This document shows, in pieces, positions 8,709 to 17,485 of a DNA stretch of 64,000 nucleotides. Each line of letters begins with the position of its first letter. Position 1 is the stretch's first letter. The notes below the pieces were generated by a model that had not been told where the DNA came from, made no database searches, and saw only the letters and a list, made by a program, of their open reading frames with translations. The stretch spans positions 25,992 through 89,991 of the forward strand of contig CALVKT010000049.1 in assembly GCA_944333055.1 (NCBI GenBank), given 5' to 3'. The position numbers were made by a program, and so were the translations under genes. The DNA is from an uncultured Clostridia bacterium. GTDB taxonomy: Bacteria; Bacillota; Clostridia; Christensenellales; Aristaeellaceae.

Positions 8709-10601
8709 TCACTTCTTGCGGCTCACCTTGACGATGACCGCGACGACGGCCAGAATCGCCAGCACGATCAGCGCCCAGATCCATGCCGGGAAGCCGGTTT
8801 CGTCCGCCGGTTCGGCGGGCGCCTCCGTCGGCGCGGCGGTCGGTTCCGGCGTCGGCGCTACAGTCGGCGCGGCGGTCGGCTCCGCGGTCGGGGCGGCGGT
8901 CGGCTCCGCGGTCGGCGTGGCCGTGGGTGCCGGCGTGGGGGTTGGCGTCGGCGTCGGGGTCGGCGTGGCCGTGGGCGCCGGCGTGGGGGTGGCGGTCGGT
9001 TCCGCAGTCGGCGTGGCCGTGGGTGTCGGCGTCGGCGTGGGGGTTGGCGTCGGTGTCGGCGTCGGTGTCGGCGTGGGGGTTGGCGTCGGTGTCGGTGTCG
9101 GCGTGGGGGTTGGCGTCGGCGTCGGTGTCGGTGTCGGGGTTGGCGTCGCGCTGAGCGCGACGAGCGCATCGCCGAGCTGCGCGAGCAGCTCCGACACGCT
9201 GCCGGGCAGGATGCTCAACAGCACGCTGTCGTCCACGGACGCGGCGTAGAGGCCGGCGGATGTCTCGGTGCCGGGCACGATCTCCATGCTGTTCTCCTGC
9301 GCGACCACGCCGGGCACGGCGGCATCGTCGCCGAAGAACGATTCAAAGCGGGCCGTGAGGTCTCCGGCCTGTGCGAGTTTATCGATGATCTCCAGCAGCG
9401 CGCTGCCGGACGCGTCTGCGCCGGGGGTGAGCACGAGCGCCTGCACGCCGCCCTCGTCATAGAGCGCGAGCGCCTGCGCGTCCTGCGCATTCTCTGCGGC
9501 GGTCGCGTCAAAGGCGGGGGTCGCCGTGGGCTGGTCCTCGCGCAAGGCCAGGGCGCGCAGCTCGGCGTAGGTCAGCGGCGCGGGGGTGGCGGTGGCCTCG
9601 GCGGCCAGCGAGATGTCTCCGGCGGTCACGGCATCCTGCACGGCGTCTACGCTCACGGCGTCGCCGGAGGCGGCGCGCAGCAGCGTGCGCAGCGCGTCAT
9701 CGGAGAGCGAAGCGTCCGGGGCGAGGTAGAGGATGGCGTCGTGCTCGTCGGCCGTGAGCGGGGAGACGGCCGTGGCGGCGGACGAGGCGTCCGCCTTGCC
9801 CTCAAAGGCGGTGCGGATCAGGCGGATGAGCTCATCGAGCGTCAGCCCGCTCTCCGGATCGAAGCGCACGATCAGCGAGCCGTCCTCCTGGGATTCGGCG
9901 GAGAAGATGGTGCTGCCCGCGTCCTCGGAGGCGGTTGACGCGAAGACGGGCAGGATGTCCTCCAGCGTCTGCGGGATGCGGTCGATCTCGTTGCCGTCCA
10001 GGTCGTAGAGCACGATGTCGCCCTGCGCGTCGATGATCATCACGCCGGGATGCGCGCGGTAGACGTAGGTCACCTGCACCTGCGCGAACCGGTGGATCTC
10101 GCGCCAGTCGACCGTAATGCGCTGTTCCTGGCCGGGTTCGGCCTTGAGCGGGAAGCGCACGCGATGCACCCATGCGCCGCTGTCGCGCATGCGCAGCGTG
10201 CGCCGGCCGTCCACATAGATGGCGCTGTACAGATAAAACGAGTTCGGCTCGGCCTGGGTGGACGCGGTGGCCGTCAGCCGGGCGCAGGCGGAGCCGGGCA
10301 CGAGCGCGGGCATGCCGGACAGGGTGTAATCGGCGTGCGCCCTGCTGCCGGAGGGGGCGCGCTGCACATCCAGCGAGACGCTCGTGGTTTCGCGCGCGAG
10401 CTGGGCCATGACCGCCGGATCGGTTTCGCTCAGCGGCTGGGCGCTCGTCCCGGCAGCGGCCGATCCGACGGAGGTGTCGGTCTGGCTGAAGACCTCGACG
10501 GCCTCCAGCTGCCAGTAGCAGGGCAGGACGCCGTCTGCCAGGGCACAGGCCGGCAGCGCCAGCAGCAGGCACAGCGCGAGGAGGCGCAGGAAGCATTTCA
10601 T
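8709..10601 (-). CDS. Secreted, membrane-anchored protein with Thr-Pro repeat stalk
   Basis: A 630-residue exported protein of unknown function. It has a signal peptide ([22 protein letters not shown]), a folded N-terminal region of about 250 residues rich in beta-type sequence, an acidic Ala-rich middle, then a long (Thr-Pro)n tract grading into [10 protein letters not shown] repeats (roughly residues 480-600). A C-terminal transmembrane helix [18 protein letters not shown] ends in SRKK. This is the architecture of a wall-spanning stalk holding a domain outside the cell. The start has AAAGGAG nine bases upstream. No sortase motif is seen. The repeat DNA is built of six-base units (positions about 8925-9150). 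Confidence 0.85.
   Translation of the reverse strand: MKCFLRLLALCLLLALPACALADGVLPCYWQLEAVEVFSQTDTSVGSAAAGTSAQPLSETDPAVMAQLARETTSVSLDVQRAPSGSRAHADYTLSGMPALVPGSACARLTATASTQAEPNSFYLYSAIYVDGRRTLRMRDSGAWVHRVRFPLKAEPGQEQRITVDWREIHRFAQVQVTYVYRAHPGVMIIDAQGDIVLYDLDGNEIDRIPQTLEDILPVFASTASEDAGSTIFSAESQEDGSLIVRFDPESGLTLDELIRLIRTAFEGKADASSAATAVSPLTADEHDAILYLAPDASLSDDALRTLLRAASGDAVSVDAVQDAVTAGDISLAAEATATPAPLTYAELRALALREDQPTATPAFDATAAENAQDAQALALYDEGGVQALVLTPGADASGSALLEIIDKLAQAGDLTARFESFFGDDAAVPGVVAQENSMEIVPGTETSAGLYAASVDDSVLLSILPGSVSELLAQLGDALVALSATPTPTPTPTPTPTPTPTPTPTPTPTPTPTPTPTPTPTPTPTPTATPTAEPTATPTPAPTATPTPTPTPTPTPAPTATPTAEPTAAPTAEPTAAPTVAPTPEPTAAPTEAPAEPADETGFPAWIWALIVLAILAVVAVIVKVSRKK
8925..9150. repeat. 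Hexanucleotide tandem repeat coding for Thr-Pro
   Basis: Runs of GGCGTC and GGTGTC with occasional GGGGTT or GGCGTG units on the + strand, read as alternating Pro and Thr codons on the - strand. Because the unit is six bases, gain or loss of whole units keeps the reading frame. Confidence 0.9.
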
Positions 10602-10670
10602 GACGGTGACTCCTTTCCATGCGCGGACGGCGGCGTCTGCACATGCCCATTGGGAGAAATTAACAGTTTT

Positions 10671-10699
10671 ATTATAGTATGTTCAGGCAGAAAAAGCAA
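10671..10699 (-). promoter_or_regulatory. Sigma-A promoter for the Thr-Pro stalk gene
   Basis: On the - strand: TTGCTT, 17-base spacer, TATAAT. It lies about 70 bases upstream of the start at 10601. Confidence 0.7.
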
Positions 10700-10795
10700 G
10701 TCGTGCCCTGAAAAAAGCGGCGCGGCGCGAGTGACCGGGGCGGCAAAATTCAAATTCATGTAAAAATAGGGCTAGCCACGGATGGGGATTTAGGC

Positions 10796-10801
10796 TATAA
10801 T
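10796..10801 (+). promoter_or_regulatory. Likely -10 element (TATAAT) for the small P-loop gene
   Basis: Perfect TATAAT 39 bases upstream of the GTG start at 10840. No good -35 is visible (TAGCCA at 17-base spacing). Confidence 0.5.
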
Positions 10802-10839
10802 GTGTACAACAAGAATCACATGAAAGGGAGGGATTGACC

Positions 10840-11250
10840 GTGATCCAGGTGATCTTTGGCAAGAAGGGTTCCGGCAAGACCAAGCGTATTTTGGATATGG
10901 CAAACGCTTCCGTGAAGGAAGCCAAGGGCAATGTGCTCTTTGTGGACGACGATAAGAGCTATACCCTCAGCCTCAAGCCGCAGGTTCGCTTCGTGGATGC
11001 GAGCGAGTATGCCGTCAAGGGCAAGGATTCCTTCTACGGCTTCCTGGCGGGCATCCTCGCCGGCAACTACGACATCAGCGTGATCTACGTGGACGCGTTC
11101 CTCAAGCTGGTGCAGGCCGATGCGGGCGCGCTGGTCGACTTCTTTGCCAAACTGGAAACCCTCGTGGCGAACGCGGGCTGTGACATGGTCATCAGCTTCA
11201 GCGAAGACGCTGCCAACGTGCCGGAGTGCATCCGCAAGTATCAGATCTGA
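10840..11250 (+). CDS. Small P-loop ATPase of unknown function
   Basis: 136 residues beginning MIQVIFGKKGSGKT, where GKKGSGKT is a Walker A motif. A hydrophobic strand ending in Asp (ISVIYVDAF) is a plausible Walker B, and a VLFVDDDKSY segment lies between them. The protein is a minimal RecA/AAA-like nucleotide-binding fold with no added domain, so its partner or substrate is unknown. The start is GTG at 10840, seven bases after AAGGGAGGG; an in-frame TTG at 10834 abuts the ribosome site and is less likely. It is a single-gene unit between a promoter and a terminator-like hairpin. Confidence 0.8.
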   Translation: MIQVIFGKKGSGKTKRILDMANASVKEAKGNVLFVDDDKSYTLSLKPQVRFVDASEYAVKGKDSFYGFLAGILAGNYDISVIYVDAFLKLVQADAGALVDFFAKLETLVANAGCDMVISFSEDAANVPECIRKYQI

Positions 11251-11268
11251 TTGAACCGCATATGGCCT

Positions 11269-11313
11269 GCCGCTTTTCCGTTGTTGACGGGAAAGCGGCT
11301 TTCCTGCTATAAT
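11269..11313 (+). promoter_or_regulatory. Overlapping hairpin (terminator-like) and thrC promoter
   Basis: The hairpin has arms GCCGCTTTTCCG and CGGGAAAGCGGC (11269-11280 and 11288-11299), followed by a short T-rich run. The right arm contains TTGACG (11284-11289), which with an 18-base spacer precedes TATAAT (11308-11313), giving a promoter 45 bases upstream of thrC. The two signals therefore share bases. Confidence 0.6.
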
Positions 11314-11357
11314 GGGGCAACCATTTCGCGGCACTTTGATCTCTGGAGGTGCTCCTT

Positions 11358-12851
11358 ATGCAGATGCTTTCTACCCGCGGCGCGGCCGCCGTATCGCCGT
11401 CCATGGCCATCTTGCGCGGCCTCGCGCCGGACGGCGGATTGTACGTGCCCGAGACGTTCCCCGCGTTCACCGCGCAGGAGATCCGCGCGCTCGCGCCCAT
11501 GTCCTATCAGGAGCGGGCCGCGTTCGTGCTCGCACGCTTCCTGCCGGACTTCACGCGGGACGAGCTGCGCGCGGCCATCGCGGGCGCATACGGCACGGGC
11601 TTTGACGATCCCGCCGTCGCGCCGCTTCGCCCGGTGGGCGGGCGCGCGCACGCGCTGGAGCTGTGGCATGGCCCGACGCTGGCCTTCAAGGACATGGCGC
11701 TCCAGCTGCTGCCCCACCTGCTGACGCTGAGCGGCCGCAAGCATGGGGAGACGCGCGAGGTGTTCATCCTCGTGGCCACCAGCGGCGACACGGGCAAGGC
11801 CGCGCTGGAGGGCTTTCTCGACGTGCCGGGCACCCGCTGCTGCGTGTTCTATCCGGAGGGCGGCGTCTCTCAGGCGCAGCGCCTGCAGATGGTGACCACC
11901 GGCGGCAGCAACACGCACGTCATCGCCGTGCGCGGCAATTTTGACGATGCGCAGAGCGGCGTCAAGCGGATCTTCTCCGACCCGGCGTTCGCCGGCGCGA
12001 TGAACGCGCAGGGCCGCGTGCTCTCCTCGGCCAACTCCATCAACTATGGCCGGCTCGTGCCGCAGGTCGTCTATTATTTCTCCGCCTACGCGGATCTGCT
12101 GGCGCAGGGGAAGATCGGGATGGGCGATCCGGTCAACTTCTGCGTGCCCACGGGCAACTTCGGCGACATCCTCGCCGCGGACTACGCCGCCAAGGCCGGC
12201 TTGCCGGTGGGCAAGCTGATCTGCGCGAGCAACGAGAACAACGTGCTCAGCGATTTCATCCGCACCGGCGTGTACGACATCGCGGGCCGCGCGTTCTATC
12301 GCACGATTTCGCCGTCGATGGACATCCTGATCTCCTCGAACCTGGAGCGCCTGCTGTTTGACCTGCACGGCCGGGACGGCGCGAAGGTCGCGGCGCTGAT
12401 GGCGCGGCTCAGGGAGACGGGCCGCTACGGCGTGGACGCGGACGTGCTGCGCGCGCTGCAGGCGAGATACGCCGCGGGCTTCGTGGACGAGGCGGGCATC
12501 CGCGCGGAGATCCGGCGCACGTGGGAGGAGTCGCATTATCTGATGGACACGCACACGGCGGTCGCCTCCGCCGTGCTGCGGGATTACGTGCGGGAGACGG
12601 GCGATCAGACGCCCGGCGTGATCGTCTCCACGGCCAGCCCGTACAAGTTCGGCGCGGCGGTGCTGGAGGCGATCGGCGGGCCGCAGGCCGTCGCGGGCAA
12701 GGACGACTTCGCCTGCTGCGCGGCGCTCAGCGCGCTGACCGGCACGCGCGAGCCGGATCAGATCGCCGGGCTGCCGCAGATGCCGGTGCGCCACCACGCC
12801 GTCTGCGAAAAGGACGCCATGGCGCAGGCCGTGCTGGATGTCATCGCGTAA
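11358..12851 (+). CDS. thrC: Threonine synthase
   Basis: A 497-residue PLP enzyme converting O-phosphohomoserine to threonine. The PLP lysine is Lys111 in GPTLAFKDMALQ, and the phosphate-binding region is ATSGDTGKAALEGF. The N-terminal MLSTRGAAAVSPSMAILRGL is typical of the long (class I) threonine synthases. ATG at 11358 follows TGGAGGT with good spacing. It stands alone; hom and thrB are not in the window. A strong hairpin terminator follows. Confidence 0.96.
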   Translation: MQMLSTRGAAAVSPSMAILRGLAPDGGLYVPETFPAFTAQEIRALAPMSYQERAAFVLARFLPDFTRDELRAAIAGAYGTGFDDPAVAPLRPVGGRAHALELWHGPTLAFKDMALQLLPHLLTLSGRKHGETREVFILVATSGDTGKAALEGFLDVPGTRCCVFYPEGGVSQAQRLQMVTTGGSNTHVIAVRGNFDDAQSGVKRIFSDPAFAGAMNAQGRVLSSANSINYGRLVPQVVYYFSAYADLLAQGKIGMGDPVNFCVPTGNFGDILAADYAAKAGLPVGKLICASNENNVLSDFIRTGVYDIAGRAFYRTISPSMDILISSNLERLLFDLHGRDGAKVAALMARLRETGRYGVDADVLRALQARYAAGFVDEAGIRAEIRRTWEESHYLMDTHTAVASAVLRDYVRETGDQTPGVIVSTASPYKFGAAVLEAIGGPQAVAGKDDFACCAALSALTGTREPDQIAGLPQMPVRHHAVCEKDAMAQAVLDVIA

Positions 12852-12886
12852 CGCCGGGCAGGTTTCCGGATGCAAAGCAAGAGGAA

Positions 12887-12931
12887 GAGCGTTCTGCGCG
12901 CCTGCGGGCGCGCAGAACGCTCGGCTTTTTT
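12887..12931 (+). terminator. Rho-independent terminator of thrC
   Basis: A perfect 15-bp stem (12887-12901 with 12908-12922), loop CTGCGG, followed by GGCTTTTTT. Confidence 0.92.
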
Positions 12932-13003
12932 GCGGGCGCTTTGCGCATGCGGGGAAGCCGGGCCGCCGTCCGGGCCCGCTTTGCGGCGGCCCAAGAAGGC
13001 ATG

Positions 13004-13030
13004 AAAAAAACGGACTCGCGTGAAGTCCGT
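13004..13030 (-). terminator. Terminator of the metallo-beta-lactamase-fold gene
   Basis: On the - strand a 7-bp stem ACGGACT/AGTCCGT is followed by seven T residues; it touches the stop codon of the gene. Confidence 0.75.
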
Positions 13031-14121
13031 CATACGTCGTAAACGCGCTGCGTCGGCTCGTAGTCCGAGCGATAGGCGATGATCTTGCCAAAATCGTTCT
13101 GCGCGGCGATGCGCAGCATGTCGTCCTGCGTGCAGTGCACGCCGTAGCGCACCTTCTGCGCCGTGCCCGCGTGGAGCATCAGCGCGGCGCGCGTCTGCGG
13201 CTCGACGGTGCCGGTGAAGATGACGCGCGCGCCGTAGCGCAGCAGGTCGTCGGCCAGCGCGCGGCTTTGCGGCTCGTCGAGCTGCGGGTCGCTCACGAAG
13301 TACACGCCCAGCGCCGCGAAGTCCGGATAGGGGCGCACCGGCGCGCCCGCCAGGATGTCCAGCGCGCCGGGCTGCACCCACATGGCGGACGCGTCCAGGT
13401 GGTTGATCTCGTTGATGAAGTGCGCGTCGCCGAAGATGTACGCGTCGGGCAGGCGCTCGATGATGTGCGTGAGGATGCCCAGACCGCGGCCATACTTGGG
13501 CACGGGCAGCACCACGGGGCGGCCGTCGTCCAGCGCCTCCCGAATCAGCCGGATGAGCACATCCACGTGATCGGCGCGGGCGTTGCTGCCGGCCTGATGG
13601 CCGTAGTCGCAGTCGAGCACGGCGAGGTCGGCGTGGATGCCCTCGATGGGGTCGGCCATGTGCACGCGCGCGGAGGTGTAATAGTCGCCGGAGAAGAAGA
13701 TCGTGCGACCGCCCTCGGAGATGGAGAACCACGCGCTGCCGGAGCAGTGGCCGCTGCGGCCCCAGATCAGCTCGATGCCGCCGGGCAGGGACGCCTTGGC
13801 GTAGGGCAGGGAAAGCCCCTCCAGAATGACCGGCTGATCGATGGGCACGGTGAGCTGGCGCGCGGTTTCTGTCGTGGTGACGACGCTGCCGGAAAAGCCC
13901 ATGGTCGTCAGGTATTCCAGCGCGCCGGACTGGTTCTCGTGCGAGTGGGTCAAAAACAGATAGCGCGCGGCGCGGATCTGCTCGACGGTCAGGTGGGGAA
14001 GCTCATCGCCCGCGTAGCAGCGCTGATACCCACAGTCCACAATGAACGACGCGCCGCTGCCCTCCACAAAGTAGCAGTGGCGCTGCTGGTTGCAGGGTTC
14101 TCCCGTCAGATAGAGCTTCAT
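13030..14121 (-). CDS. Metallo-beta-lactamase-fold hydrolase with altered metal motif
   Basis: A 363-residue protein of the MBL/beta-CASP-like superfamily. The family motif HxHxDH appears as HSHENQ (residues 59-64), so the usual Asp and second His ligand are replaced by Asn and Gln. Later elements, GHCSGSAWFS and FFSGDYY, fit the remaining ligands of an RNase-J/CPSF-like fold. It could be a one-metal or altered enzyme, or inactive. Start ATG at 14121 has AGGAGG six bases upstream. A weak - strand promoter (TATACT at 14177-14182) precedes it. Confidence 0.8.
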   Translation of the reverse strand: MKLYLTGEPCNQQRHCYFVEGSGASFIVDCGYQRCYAGDELPHLTVEQIRAARYLFLTHSHENQSGALEYLTTMGFSGSVVTTTETARQLTVPIDQPVILEGLSLPYAKASLPGGIELIWGRSGHCSGSAWFSISEGGRTIFFSGDYYTSARVHMADPIEGIHADLAVLDCDYGHQAGSNARADHVDVLIRLIREALDDGRPVVLPVPKYGRGLGILTHIIERLPDAYIFGDAHFINEINHLDASAMWVQPGALDILAGAPVRPYPDFAALGVYFVSDPQLDEPQSRALADDLLRYGARVIFTGTVEPQTRAALMLHAGTAQKVRYGVHCTQDDMLRIAAQNDFGKIIAYRSDYEPTQRVYDV

Positions 14122-14432
14122 GCAAACCTCCTGCGTGCGGGCGCCGTCCCGCGCCCGTTCCCTGAAGAATACAGATAGTATAGCCGAAAAGCGGGGAAAG
14201 CGTAAACCGGAAAAATCCACGAAACTTCCATGGACCCGCCTATCAAGATGAATAATGCGAGACGGCGCGGCGCGTGCGAAATTTGCGCATGTTCCCCCTT
14301 TTGCGCGGGCGCGGATCGTGGTACAATATGGATACGGGGAGGCGCTTTTTTCGCGTGCGCGGGAAGGAATGGGGCGCCTGATTCGTCTATTGGGATGAAA
14401 TGGCAGGTTCCCAGACGGGATGAGGTGAGAGC
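14122..14432. other. Divergent intergenic region
   Basis: A 311-base gap between divergent genes. It holds a - strand TATACT (14177-14182) for the MBL gene and a + strand TACAAT (14322-14327) for the SH3 gene, both with weak -35 elements. No open frame with a ribosome site is seen. Confidence 0.5.
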
Positions 14433-14933
14433 ATGGGAAGCAAGAGGATGTGCGGCGCGTTGGCGCTGCTGGTGCTGCTGGCGCTGCTGCCTGCGGCGGC
14501 CTTTGCGCAGAGCGCGGTTGTTGACAACGGCAGCGACCCGACGCAGCGGCTGAACCTGCGCAGCGCGCCGAGCCGCGATGCGCAGACGCTGGGCAGGTTT
14601 TACAGCGGCACGCAGGTGGAGATCGTCGCGGACGCGGGCGACGGCTGGGCGCAGGTGGTCATCGGCGGCGGCGCGAACAGCGTGTCGGGCTACATGATGC
14701 GCGATTATCTGAGCGACGGCAGCGCCGTGGACGCGCGCCAGAGCCGGCAGGTGACGTCGCCCTACGGTACGCCCTCGGTCGTGCTGCGCGACAGGCCGTC
14801 GAACTCCTACGACGCGGTGACGATGCTCGCCGTCGGCGACACGGTCACGGTCATCGGCGTGAGCGGCGAGTTCTGCTACGTGCTCACGGGCGATGCGACC
14901 GTGGGCTGTCTGGCCGAAGACGAGCTGAGATAA
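14433..14933 (+). CDS. Secreted bacterial SH3-like domain protein
   Basis: 166 residues with a signal peptide ending LLPAAAFA, followed by two SH3b-like repeats. The first contains LNLRSAPSRDAQTLGRFYSG and WAQVVIGG; the second VLRDRPSNSYDAVTMLAVGD and CYVLTG. Such domains bind cell-wall peptides or glycan; no catalytic domain is attached. GAGGTGAGAGC precedes the ATG. It is probably monocistronic, since a strong hairpin follows. A second secreted SH3-like protein is encoded at 62854. Confidence 0.85.
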   Translation: MGSKRMCGALALLVLLALLPAAAFAQSAVVDNGSDPTQRLNLRSAPSRDAQTLGRFYSGTQVEIVADAGDGWAQVVIGGGANSVSGYMMRDYLSDGSAVDARQSRQVTSPYGTPSVVLRDRPSNSYDAVTMLAVGDTVTVIGVSGEFCYVLTGDATVGCLAEDELR

Positions 14934-14942
14934 CAAAAGAGA

Positions 14943-14973
14943 CGGGCGCTCTCCCATCTGCGGAGAGCGCCCG
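14943..14973. terminator. Hairpin terminator between convergent genes
   Basis: An 11-bp stem GGGCGCTCTCC/GGAGAGCGCCC. A T-rich tail is present on the - strand side, so it may serve both the SH3 gene and the ArsR-type gene. Confidence 0.7.
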
Positions 14974-14998
14974 ATTGCGTCCCTGCCGGGCGAGGCCG

Positions 14999-15937
14999 TC
15001 AGGCGGCGCAGCCCACGCGCATGACGACGCCCTGCGCAAAGTCGCCGAACTGATCGCCGAAGAGGCAGAGGCCGCCGGCTTCGCTGCCCGCGTCCACGCC
15101 CACGCGCAGGGAGACGTAATCGCGCGCGGAGAGAGAGAGATCCGCGAGCGTCACGCCGGAGATCTCGCGGCCGTCCAGCAGGGCGTGGGCGCCGTCCACG
15201 TGCCAGACCTTGAGCGCGCCGAACTGACAGGACGTGTCGCTCCACCACGGCGGACTGAGCCGCCCGCGGCGGCCGCCGGGGGCGCAGGGGCTGCTCCACG
15301 TGCCCAGCCGCACGCCGTTGACCGCGACGTGGATGTCGCTGCGCAGCCCGCTGCGGCGCAGCGGGGCATTGGCGGCCATCTCCATGGAGAACTCGATGAA
15401 CGCCACGTGGGCGGGATCGACCTGTCCGAGCGAGAAGCGGTATTCCAGCTCGCCGGACCGGAACCAGAGCATCTGCGCGCGGATGCGGTCCGGGTGATAG
15501 AACACGCGCGGCGCGTTGGATTCGCCGATCCACGCGCGCTCGGTGACCATGCCGCAGTCGGGGCAGATGGCGTCCGCCGTGGAATAGCTGCCGATGGGCA
15601 GCTGCAGCGTCAGGGCGCCGGCATCCGCCTGCGGTTCGGACGTCAGGCGCATGTGCACGGAGTCAAGGCGCGGGGAGCAGAGCTTCATCGCGCCGCGTAT
15701 GCCCGGCTGGATCTCGCAGTCGATGAGGCCCGCGCCCTCCAGATGGCGCACGTTGAGCGCGGCGGTGGAGACGGGCAGGGAGAGCGCCTCGGCCAGCTCG
15801 TTGACGTTCATGGCGCGTACGCTGAGCAGCGCGAGCATCCGCACGCGCACGGGCGAGGACAGCGCCTTGGCCACGGGGCAAAGGCGATCCGGGTTGGACA
15901 GGGAGAGATCCAGATGGCGGTTTTCACCGGCGGGCAT
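14999..15937 (-). CDS. ArsR-like transcriptional regulator with large C-terminal domain
   Basis: 312 residues. Residues about 10-85 form a winged helix resembling ArsR/SmtB proteins (ALSSPVRVRMLALLSVRAMNVNELAEAL; STAALNVRHLEGAGLI). The remaining 220 residues are beta-rich (LWFRSGELEYRFSLGQ, SDIHVAVNGVRLGTW) and look like a jelly-roll or Ig-like module, unusual for ArsR proteins, which are normally about 100 residues. The ligand could be a carbohydrate, which is inference only. ATG at 15937 has AAGGAGGT upstream. A - strand promoter at 16019-16047 gives it its own transcript. Confidence 0.75.
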   Translation of the reverse strand: MPAGENRHLDLSLSNPDRLCPVAKALSSPVRVRMLALLSVRAMNVNELAEALSLPVSTAALNVRHLEGAGLIDCEIQPGIRGAMKLCSPRLDSVHMRLTSEPQADAGALTLQLPIGSYSTADAICPDCGMVTERAWIGESNAPRVFYHPDRIRAQMLWFRSGELEYRFSLGQVDPAHVAFIEFSMEMAANAPLRRSGLRSDIHVAVNGVRLGTWSSPCAPGGRRGRLSPPWWSDTSCQFGALKVWHVDGAHALLDGREISGVTLADLSLSARDYVSLRVGVDAGSEAGGLCLFGDQFGDFAQGVVMRVGCAA

Positions 15938-16018
15938 GGCGGCGTACCTCCTTGATGGGGCGGCAGAGGAAGGCGTTTCAATCGGCATACACACAAAATG
16001 TCAGCGCTCGTTTCGTTT

Positions 16019-16047
16019 ATTATAGTGCGAAAAATATGAAAATACAA
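16019..16047 (-). promoter_or_regulatory. Sigma-A promoter of the ArsR-like gene
   Basis: - strand TTGTAT, 17-base spacer, TATAAT. Confidence 0.75.
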
Positions 16048-16069
16048 GTACTGTATTGGATGTTTTAGG

Positions 16070-16106
16070 AAAAAGCCGCTTTCCGGCCGGAAAAGCGGCG
16101 ATTTTA
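16070..16106 (-). terminator. Likely terminator of the aminotransferase/aldo-keto reductase unit
   Basis: Arms GCCGCTTTCC and GGAAAAGCGGC, with T5 following on the - strand. It lies about 190 bases beyond the aminotransferase stop, with a repeat remnant between. Confidence 0.55.
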
Positions 16107-16287
16107 TCTCTCATACGCACTTTTGATGAAAACGGCTCATCAGAACCGCAATGGTCGCTACGCTCCGCTGCGGTTCCCGCCGCTTACGCCGTGATCCATA
16201 GAAGACGTGAGGGCTGCCGCCCTAAAACCCAGGGATTTTACAGACGCCCTTCTTCGCTTCGCGCCGTATTTGATCTTTTTATCAATG

Positions 16288-17472
16288 TCAATATTCAGCC
16301 CTGACGAAGCGGGCAAACGCCTCCAGCGAGCGGACGACCTTGGCCGTGTCCACGCAGTAGGCGATGCGGACATGCCCCGGCGCGCCGAAGCTGTCGCCCG
16401 GCACGAGCACGAGGTCGTACTTGAGCGCCTTGCGGCTGAACGCGGCCGCGTCCGCCTCCAGCGCCCTGGGGAACATGTAGAACGTGCCGCCCGGCCGCAC
16501 GATCTCAAAGCCGAGCGCCGTCAGCCCGTCGTAGAGCAGGTTCATGTTCGTCTCGTAGACGGAGAGGTCGGCGGTCATGTCGCAGCACTGGGCGACGGCA
16601 AGCTGCATCAGCGCGCCGGGGCAGTTGTGGCCGATGCCGCGGGAGATCTGCCCGCACATGGTGGCCAGCATCGCGGAGACGCCGCTTTCGGGATTGACCG
16701 CGACGTAGCCGATGCGGTCGCCCGGCAGCGAGAGCGACTTGGAGAAGGAATAGCACGAGAGCGTGCGCGGGTAGAACGCGGAGACATACGGGGCCTGAAC
16801 GCCGTCAAAGACGATCTCGCGGTAGGGTTCGTCGGAGATGAGCCAGATCTCGTGGCCGAACGCGCGCTCCTTCGCGCGCAGCATGTCCGCGAGCTGATGC
16901 AGCGTCTCGGCGGCATAGACCGCGCCGGAGGGGTTGTTCGGCGTGTTGACGAGCACGGCGTGCACGCCGGGGGTGAGCATGGCATCAAGCGCGTCAAAGT
17001 CGATCTGGAAATCGGCGAAGCGCGGGGGCACGACGCGCAGCTTTGCGCCGGTCAGGTTCACGTAGGGGGTGTATTCCGGGAAGTACGGCGCGAAGGTGAG
17101 CACCTCGTCGCCCGGCGCGGTGACCAGCCGCAGCGCGTGCGCCAGCGCGCCGGCCGCGCCGCTGGTCATGAAGATGTCCGCGGCGGTGTAGGGGATGCCA
17201 AAGCGGCGGTTGAGCGAGGCGGCGATGGCCTCGCGCACGGCGGGGATGCCCAAGCTTGGGCTGTAGCCGTGCACGAGCATGGGGTCGCCGGTGCGAATCA
17301 GCCGCACGAGCGTCTCGTTGTAGGCGGCGGGCACGGGCACGCTGGGGTTGCCGAGGCTGAAGTCGAACACGTTGTCCGCGCCGATCTCTTTGGCGCGGGC
17401 CGTGGCGTACTCGCTCAGCTCGCGGATGACGGACTTGCCGGAGAGCATCTGCTTGTAGGTTTCCGATATCAT
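16288..17472 (-). CDS. Class I/II pyridoxal-phosphate aminotransferase
   Basis: 394 residues of the fold type I aspartate aminotransferase family. Hallmarks: NNPSG (179-183), DEPYREI (214-220) and the PLP lysine Lys245 in SFSKSLSLPGDRIGY, with the Arg of GDRIGY binding the cofactor phosphate. The amino donor and acceptor cannot be fixed; aspartate and aromatic aminotransferases of Clostridia look alike here. AAGGAGG lies nine bases before the ATG. The upstream aldo/keto reductase ends 13 bases away, so the two are probably cotranscribed. Confidence 0.9.
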   Translation of the reverse strand: MISETYKQMLSGKSVIRELSEYATARAKEIGADNVFDFSLGNPSVPVPAAYNETLVRLIRTGDPMLVHGYSPSLGIPAVREAIAASLNRRFGIPYTAADIFMTSGAAGALAHALRLVTAPGDEVLTFAPYFPEYTPYVNLTGAKLRVVPPRFADFQIDFDALDAMLTPGVHAVLVNTPNNPSGAVYAAETLHQLADMLRAKERAFGHEIWLISDEPYREIVFDGVQAPYVSAFYPRTLSCYSFSKSLSLPGDRIGYVAVNPESGVSAMLATMCGQISRGIGHNCPGALMQLAVAQCCDMTADLSVYETNMNLLYDGLTALGFEIVRPGGTFYMFPRALEADAAAFSRKALKYDLVLVPGDSFGAPGHVRIAYCVDTAKVVRSLEAFARFVRAEY

Positions 17473-17485
17473 GGCGCGATCCTCC

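Larger units (their letters stand above)
15938..16287. other. Intergenic region with promoter, hairpin and repeat remnant
   Basis: 350 bases without a gene. From left to right: the ribosome site and promoter of the ArsR-like gene (16019-16047), a hairpin at 16070-16106 that can terminate the aminotransferase transcript, and a degenerate copy of the dispersed repeat (about 16195-16270, with GGGCTGCCGCCC and CTTCTTCGCTTCGCG) abutting the aminotransferase stop region. Confidence 0.6.

Noticed and set aside
8925..9150. CRISPR-like or regulatory tandem repeat
   Set aside because: The units are in frame within a protein gene and encode Thr-Pro.
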